Shown here in pieces: positions 1 to 9,796 of a DNA stretch of 9,796 bases (the first letter of the stretch is position 1; every line of letters starts with the position of its first letter). The translations under genes and the position numbers were made by a program. A model generated the notes under the pieces. It saw only the letters and a program-made list of their open reading frames with translations, was not told where the DNA came from and ran no database searches. The stretch comes from Actinomycetes bacterium. GTDB taxonomy: Bacteria; Actinomycetota; Actinomycetes; Mycobacteriales; Mycobacteriaceae. The DNA lies in assembly GCA_023460175.1 (NCBI GenBank), contig JAEWRC010000114.1, forward strand, positions 1 to 9,796, read 5' to 3'.

Positions 1-8355
<8,355 letters not shown>

Positions 8356-8373
8356 CATGAGCAGGGGAGCCTC

Positions 8374-8380
8374 AAGGGGG
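8374..8380 (+). promoter_or_regulatory. Ribosome binding site of the second NRPS gene
   Basis: AAGGGGG differs at one position from AAGGAGG and stands 5 nt before the ATG at 8386. It decides the start in favour of 8386. The 30-nt spacing from the upstream stop and the lack of any visible promoter suggest one transcript for both genes. Confidence 0.7.
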
Positions 8381-8385
8381 TAGCC

Positions 8386-9796
8386 ATGGGAGTCGATACC
8401 ACTCGAAAGTTGTTGTCGTTCGACGCGATCGACGACGACGAGCATGACCTGATCGATGAGTGGGGCAACCGGGCGGCTCTGACCGAGCCGGGCCCGACGC
8501 CGAGGTCGATACCCGAGCTGTTCGGCGCGCAGGTGGACCGCGCGCCGGAGACCGTGGCCCTGGTGTGCGGGGACCGGTCGTGGACGTATCGGGAATTGGA
8601 CGAGTCCGCCAATCGGTTGGCGCACCTGCTGGTGGAGCACGGTGCCCGCGCGGGTGCGACGGTGGCCATGTTGATCCCGCGTTCGGCCGAGGCGATCCTG
8701 TCGATCCTGGCGGTGCTCAAGACGGGGGCGGCCTACCTTCCGATCGACCCCGCCCATCCGGACTCCCGGATCGAGTTCATGCTGCACGATGCCGAGGCGT
8801 TGGCGATTCTGACGACGACGGAACTACGCGTGCGCGTGGACGGGGCCGATGTGCCCGTGTTCGAGGTCGATGAACCGGTCGCGGACGACCGGCCCCACAG
8901 TCCCTTGCCCCTGCCGCGGCCCGACGATCTGGCGTACATGACGTACACGTCGGGGACGACGGGTGTGCCCAAAGCTGTTGCCGTCACGCATCACAACGTG
9001 ACCCAGCTGGTGGAGGGCTTCCACGCCGAGCTGCCGGAAGGCCCAGGGCAGGTGTGGTCGCAGTGGCATTCGTTGGTGTTTGACGTGTCGGTGTGGGAGA
9101 TCTGGGGTGCGCTGCTGCACGGCGGCCGACTGGTGGTGGTGCCCGAATCGGTGGCGGGTTCGCCGGATGAGCTGCGTAATCTGCTGATCACCGAGAAGGT
9201 CAGCGTGCTGTGCCTGACGCCGTCGGCGGCCGGAATGCTGTCGACGGAGGGGCTGGAGTCGGCGACGTTGGTGGTGGCCGGGGAGGCCTGTCCGACGGAG
9301 TTGGTGGATCGCTGGGCGACCGGTGGGCGGGTGATGATCAACGCCTACGGCCCCACCGAGACCGCGATCTACGCCGCCATGAGCGGGCGACTGCAGGCCG
9401 GTGACCCCGTGGCTCCGATCGGCGGCCCGGTGCCGGGTGCGGCGGCCTTCGTACTCGACAAGTGGCTGCGTCCCGCTCCCGAAGGGGTCGTGGGTGAGTT
9501 GTATATCGCCGGTGCCGGGGTGGCCTCGGGCTATGCCCGCCGGCCCGGATTGACGGCGTCGAGCTTCGTGGCGTGCCCGTTCGTCGGTGCGGGAGCACCA
9601 GGAACACGTATGTATCGCACCGGGGATCTGGTGCGGTGGGGCGACGACGGGCAGTTGGAGTACCTGGGCCGCGCTGATGAGCAGGTCAAGATCCGGGGTT
9701 ACCGCATCGAGTTGGGTGAGGTGCAAACGGCGTTGGCCCGGCTGGACGGGGTCGATCAGGCGGTGGTGATCGCCCGCGAGGACCGCCCGGGTGACA
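8386..9796 (+). CDS. mps2: Nonribosomal peptide synthetase, 3'-truncated by the window; Mps2-like, begins with an A domain
   Basis: This is the start of a second NRPS; 470 complete codons are visible and the frame is open at the window end. The ATG at 8386 is chosen because AAGGGGG lies 5 nt upstream and because the upstream ATG at 8357 meets a stop after eight codons. Residues 1-25 are a C-A linker segment like the internal linker of the preceding gene. The A domain follows, with the phosphate-binding YTSGTTGVPK loop at 8944-8973, FDVSVWE from 9079, NAYGPTE from 9340, YRTGDL from 9613 and RGYRIELGE from 9694. No condensation domain precedes it; that function is presumably supplied in trans by the terminal C domain of the upstream synthetase. 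In GPL producers the corresponding protein adds D-Ala and L-alaninol and ends in a reductase. The downstream domains are outside this window, so that part is inference. Translation is probably coupled to or follows the upstream gene in one operon. Confidence 0.92.
   Translation, partial: MGVDTTRKLLSFDAIDDDEHDLIDEWGNRAALTEPGPTPRSIPELFGAQVDRAPETVALVCGDRSWTYRELDESANRLAHLLVEHGARAGATVAMLIPRSAEAILSILAVLKTGAAYLPIDPAHPDSRIEFMLHDAEALAILTTTELRVRVDGADVPVFEVDEPVADDRPHSPLPLPRPDDLAYMTYTSGTTGVPKAVAVTHHNVTQLVEGFHAELPEGPGQVWSQWHSLVFDVSVWEIWGALLHGGRLVVVPESVAGSPDELRNLLITEKVSVLCLTPSAAGMLSTEGLESATLVVAGEACPTELVDRWATGGRVMINAYGPTETAIYAAMSGRLQAGDPVAPIGGPVPGAAAFVLDKWLRPAPEGVVGELYIAGAGVASGYARRPGLTASSFVACPFVGAGAPGTRMYRTGDLVRWGDDGQLEYLGRADEQVKIRGYRIELGEVQTALARLDGVDQAVVIAREDRPGD
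8500..9796 (+). other. Adenylation domain A3 (N-terminal part, runs past the window), possibly Ala
   Basis: Core motifs through RGYRIELGE are visible. Pocket residues read by eye are D9082, V9085, W9094, C9211, V9271, A9277, A9343, I9367 and Y9370, giving DVWCVAAIY; the A10 lysine is beyond the window. I do not recognise this as a standard Ala code. The Ala assignment comes only from the expected GPL peptide order. The ATP loop reads PKA where PKG is usual. Confidence 0.85.

Noticed and set aside
8357..8383. Mini-ORF (ATG at 8357, eight codons, TAG) overlapping the gene gap, considered as a start for the second NRPS or a leader peptide
   Set aside because: It is in another frame, stops before the true ATG, and nothing marks it as translated; the RBS at 8374 serves the ATG at 8386.

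Overview
The window is very GC-rich, and G or C dominates third codon positions. It lies entirely inside a nonribosomal peptide synthetase (NRPS) locus on the + strand. Two large NRPS genes in tandem fill it, and both run off the window. Domain order, substrate-pocket residues and the position of the gene break point to a Mycobacterium, most likely the glycopeptidolipid (GPL) synthetase pair Mps1/Mps2 (pstA/pstB in M. avium nomenclature). The assignment is by recognition, not by database search.

Layout: bases 1-8355 are the last 2784 codons of the first synthetase, in the order A(partial)-PCP-E-C-A-PCP-E-C, with the stop at 8353-8355. Bases 8356-8385 are a 30-nt gap with a ribosome binding site. 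Bases 8386-9796 are the first 470 codons of the second synthetase, which starts directly with an adenylation domain. There is no other gene, RNA gene, mobile element or CRISPR array, and no gene-free stretch over 300 bases. The long minus-strand ORFs are codon-structure shadows.

How it works together: the first A domain (pocket residues D-V-W-T-A-V-A-M-C-K) resembles the phenylalanine type. The second (D-Y-W-S-V-G-M-V-H-K) closely resembles the threonine type. Each is followed by a carrier protein of the GGDSI class and an epimerase, so the two installed residues should be D-configured. Epimerising L-Thr at C-alpha gives D-allo-Thr. This matches the start of the GPL core, D-Phe-D-allo-Thr-D-Ala-L-alaninol. 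The terminal C domain of protein 1 has no A domain of its own, and protein 2 starts with an A domain and no C domain. Module 3 is therefore divided between two polypeptides at the C/A linker.

Most notable points: the split C|A module, with both genes in the same reading frame separated by a single TGA; an HHxxxDA rather than HHxxxDG motif in the second epimerase; a 4.5-kb near-tandem module duplication; and a mosaic pattern in which the A-domain cores of modules 1 and 3 resemble each other while module 2 carries a different, longer core.
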